Source: Pseudomonadota bacterium (GTDB lineage Bacteria > Pseudomonadota > Gammaproteobacteria > Steroidobacterales > GCA-2729495). From it: 5,950 bases of DNA. The translations under genes were made by a program, and so were the position numbers. Location of the stretch: NCBI GenBank assembly GCA_030836925.1, contig JAUPLK010000113.1, positions 1 to 5,950 of the forward strand, written 5' to 3'. The number at the start of each line of letters is the position of its first letter. The first letter of the stretch is position 1. The notes beneath the pieces were generated by a model. It was given only the letters and a program-made list of their open reading frames with translations, searched no databases and was not told the origin of the DNA. Of the stretch, positions 1 to 5,950 are shown one piece after another.

Positions 1-522
1 CGCTTGCGCGATGCGGAACTGAGGCTGGCACGCAGCCTGAGCCGGCCGGATGTCGCCTTTTCTGCTGGCGTGCGGCGCTTTGAAGGCCCTGACGATCAGG
101 CGCTGGTTTTCGGTGTGTCGGTCCCGCTGTTCCCGGGTCAGCGCGCTGACCCGGCCCGTGCGGAAGCAACGGCACTGCGTGACCGTGTGAATGTCGACCG
201 GCAGACCGCGATGTTGCGCGCGCACAGCCAGCTGTTTGAGCTGCATCAGGAACTGCAACAGGCCATCGCCGAGACCCGCGCACTGCAGGCTGAAGTCATG
301 CCGCGGCTCGAGCAGGCGCTGAAGCAGACGAAGTATGCCTACGAACGCGGACGCTACAGCTATATGGAACTTGTGGATGCACGGCAGGCCTGGCGTGCGG
401 CGCGGCATGCATTGATCGATGCGGCCGAGCGCGGCCAGACGCTGCAGGTGGAGATTGAACGGCTGACCGGTGAGCCTCTTGATGTCGGGGCGAGACCATC
501 CGGCGGGAATGAAAACCGATGA
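1..522 (+). CDS. czcC: CzcC-like outer-membrane efflux channel (TolC family), 3' part only
   Basis: This is the C-terminal 173 residues of a TolC/OEP-family outer-membrane factor. The reading frame is open from base 1, so the start lies outside the window; the TTG at base 4 is not a credible start. Seen in the sequence: a beta-strand segment of the kind that precedes the second helical repeat (ALVFGVSVPLF, about residues 37-47 of the fragment), then long amphipathic heptad-rich helices (about 55-105). These are followed by the typical OEP ending: a YERGRYSYMELVDARQ helix start near residue 114 and a terminal helix closing with LTGEPL. In this family the protein forms the trimeric channel that spans the outer membrane and periplasm and receives substrate from an RND pump. 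The stop codon shares ATGA (519-522) with a possible upstream start of the adaptor gene, supporting co-transcription and perhaps translational coupling. The CzcC subtype is inferred from the two downstream genes; the family assignment is secure. Confidence 0.88.
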   Translation, partial: RLRDAELRLARSLSRPDVAFSAGVRRFEGPDDQALVFGVSVPLFPGQRADPARAEATALRDRVNVDRQTAMLRAHSQLFELHQELQQAIAETRALQAEVMPRLEQALKQTKYAYERGRYSYMELVDARQAWRAARHALIDAAERGQTLQVEIERLTGEPLDVGARPSGGNENR

Positions 523-537
523 GCGGGATCAGACTGA

Positions 538-542
538 AAGGA
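538..542 (+). promoter_or_regulatory. Ribosome binding site that selects the ATG at 549
   Basis: AAGGA lies 6 bases upstream of the ATG at 549. The alternative in-frame ATG at 519 overlaps the stop of the preceding gene, has no comparable purine-rich site at proper distance, and would add ten charged residues in front of an otherwise normal lipoprotein signal peptide. The site therefore favours 549 as the main start. Confidence 0.7.
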
Positions 543-548
543 CGGAAC

Positions 549-4948
<4,400 letters not shown>

Positions 4949-4987
4949 GCCGTCGCACTACACTGACCGCGCACTGTCCGGCAAACA

Positions 4988-5013
4988 GTTGAATTCCGCC
5001 CGCGCGGCCCCAT
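4988..5013 (+). promoter_or_regulatory. Sigma-32 (RpoH) heat-shock promoter of clpB
   Basis: GTTGAA (4988-4993) and CCCCAT (5008-5013) are separated by 14 bases. This fits the known sigma-32 consensus (CTTGAA, 11-16 bases, CCCCAT-T) with one mismatch in the -35 element and none in the CCCCAT core. It sits 66 bases upstream of the clpB start, a classic sigma-32 target, and begins 39 bases after the stop of the pump gene. The transcript would start at about 5019-5022, inside the GGGG run. Promoter function is inferred from motif and context. Confidence 0.78.
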
Positions 5014-5014
5014 A

Positions 5015-5067
5015 AAAGGGGACGCTACCCTGAAAAAAGGGCAGCGCCCCCTTGACGGGTCCCCTTT
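5015..5067 (+). repeat. Inverted repeat / stem-loop in the clpB leader with two competing pairings
   Basis: Two alternative pairings are visible. Pairing A: 5018-5021 with 5048-5051, 5023-5026 with 5043-5046, and 5028-5031 with 5038-5041, around a GAAAAA loop, interrupted only by two symmetric A.C mismatches (5022/5047 and 5027/5042). Pairing B: a perfect 9-bp outer arm, AAAGGGGAC (5015-5023) with GTCCCCTTT (5059-5067), keeping the inner stem. The 5' arm is shared, so A and B exclude each other. Pairing B ends at the base before the GGAG ribosome site. It could act as a leader structure for clpB, a weak terminator for read-through from the metal operon (only three Ts follow), or be a REP-like dispersed palindrome. 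The structure is seen; its role is not known. Confidence 0.65.
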
Positions 5068-5071
5068 GGAG
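5068..5071 (+). promoter_or_regulatory. Ribosome binding site of clpB
   Basis: GGAG lies 8 bases before the ATG at 5080 and directly abuts the 3' arm of the leader inverted repeat. It supports 5080 rather than the second in-frame ATG at 5086, in agreement with E. coli ClpB, which begins MRLDRLT against MRMDKLT here. Confidence 0.7.
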
Positions 5072-5079
5072 ATTCAGGC

Positions 5080-5950
<871 letters not shown>

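Noticed and set aside
519..548. Upstream ATG (ATGA overlap) as the adaptor start
   Set aside because: It is possible as a coupled start, but it lacks a proper ribosome site and would put a charged decapeptide before a normal lipoprotein signal; ATG 549 is better.
4973..4989. Small inverted repeat ACTGT/ACAGT as a terminator of the metal operon
   Set aside because: It has only 5 bp with a 7-base loop, is not GC-rich, has no T tract after it, and overlaps the -35 element; it is likely chance.

Overview
The window reads as chromosomal DNA from a GC-rich proteobacterium, most likely gamma- or beta-proteobacterial. The reasons are the strong GC bias at third codon positions, a ClpB N-terminal half that matches the E. 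coli protein residue for residue in numbering, and a sigma-32-type heat-shock promoter. A finer taxonomic placement is not supportable from this sequence.

Bases 1-4948 hold the end of a czcCBA-type heavy-metal efflux operon, all on the + strand. It consists of the C-terminal part of a TolC/CzcC-like outer-membrane channel (1-522, cut by the window edge), a His-rich CzcB-like periplasmic adaptor lipoprotein (549-1805), and a complete CzcA-like RND proton/cation antiporter (1817-4948). The genes are tightly packed and almost certainly co-transcribed. Together they would form a tripartite pump that exports divalent cations (Zn/Co/Cd class, judged from the TM4 motif) across the envelope. No regulator or promoter of this operon lies in the window.

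Bases 4949-5079 are a 131-bp intergenic region. It carries a good sigma-32 promoter match (GTTGAA, 14-bp spacer, CCCCAT). Immediately downstream is a strong, partly ambiguous stem-loop/inverted repeat ending right against the ribosome binding site of the next gene.

Bases 5080-5950 are the first 290 codons of clpB, the Hsp100 disaggregase, running off the right edge. The internal GTG-149 start used in E. coli to make the short ClpB isoform is preserved in position.

Nothing here amounts to an undescribed system. The points most worth a second look are the apparent absence of the alpha-helical hairpin in the adaptor, the structured clpB leader, two substituted membrane asparagines in the pump, and a Glu-to-Ser change in the ClpB Walker A loop.
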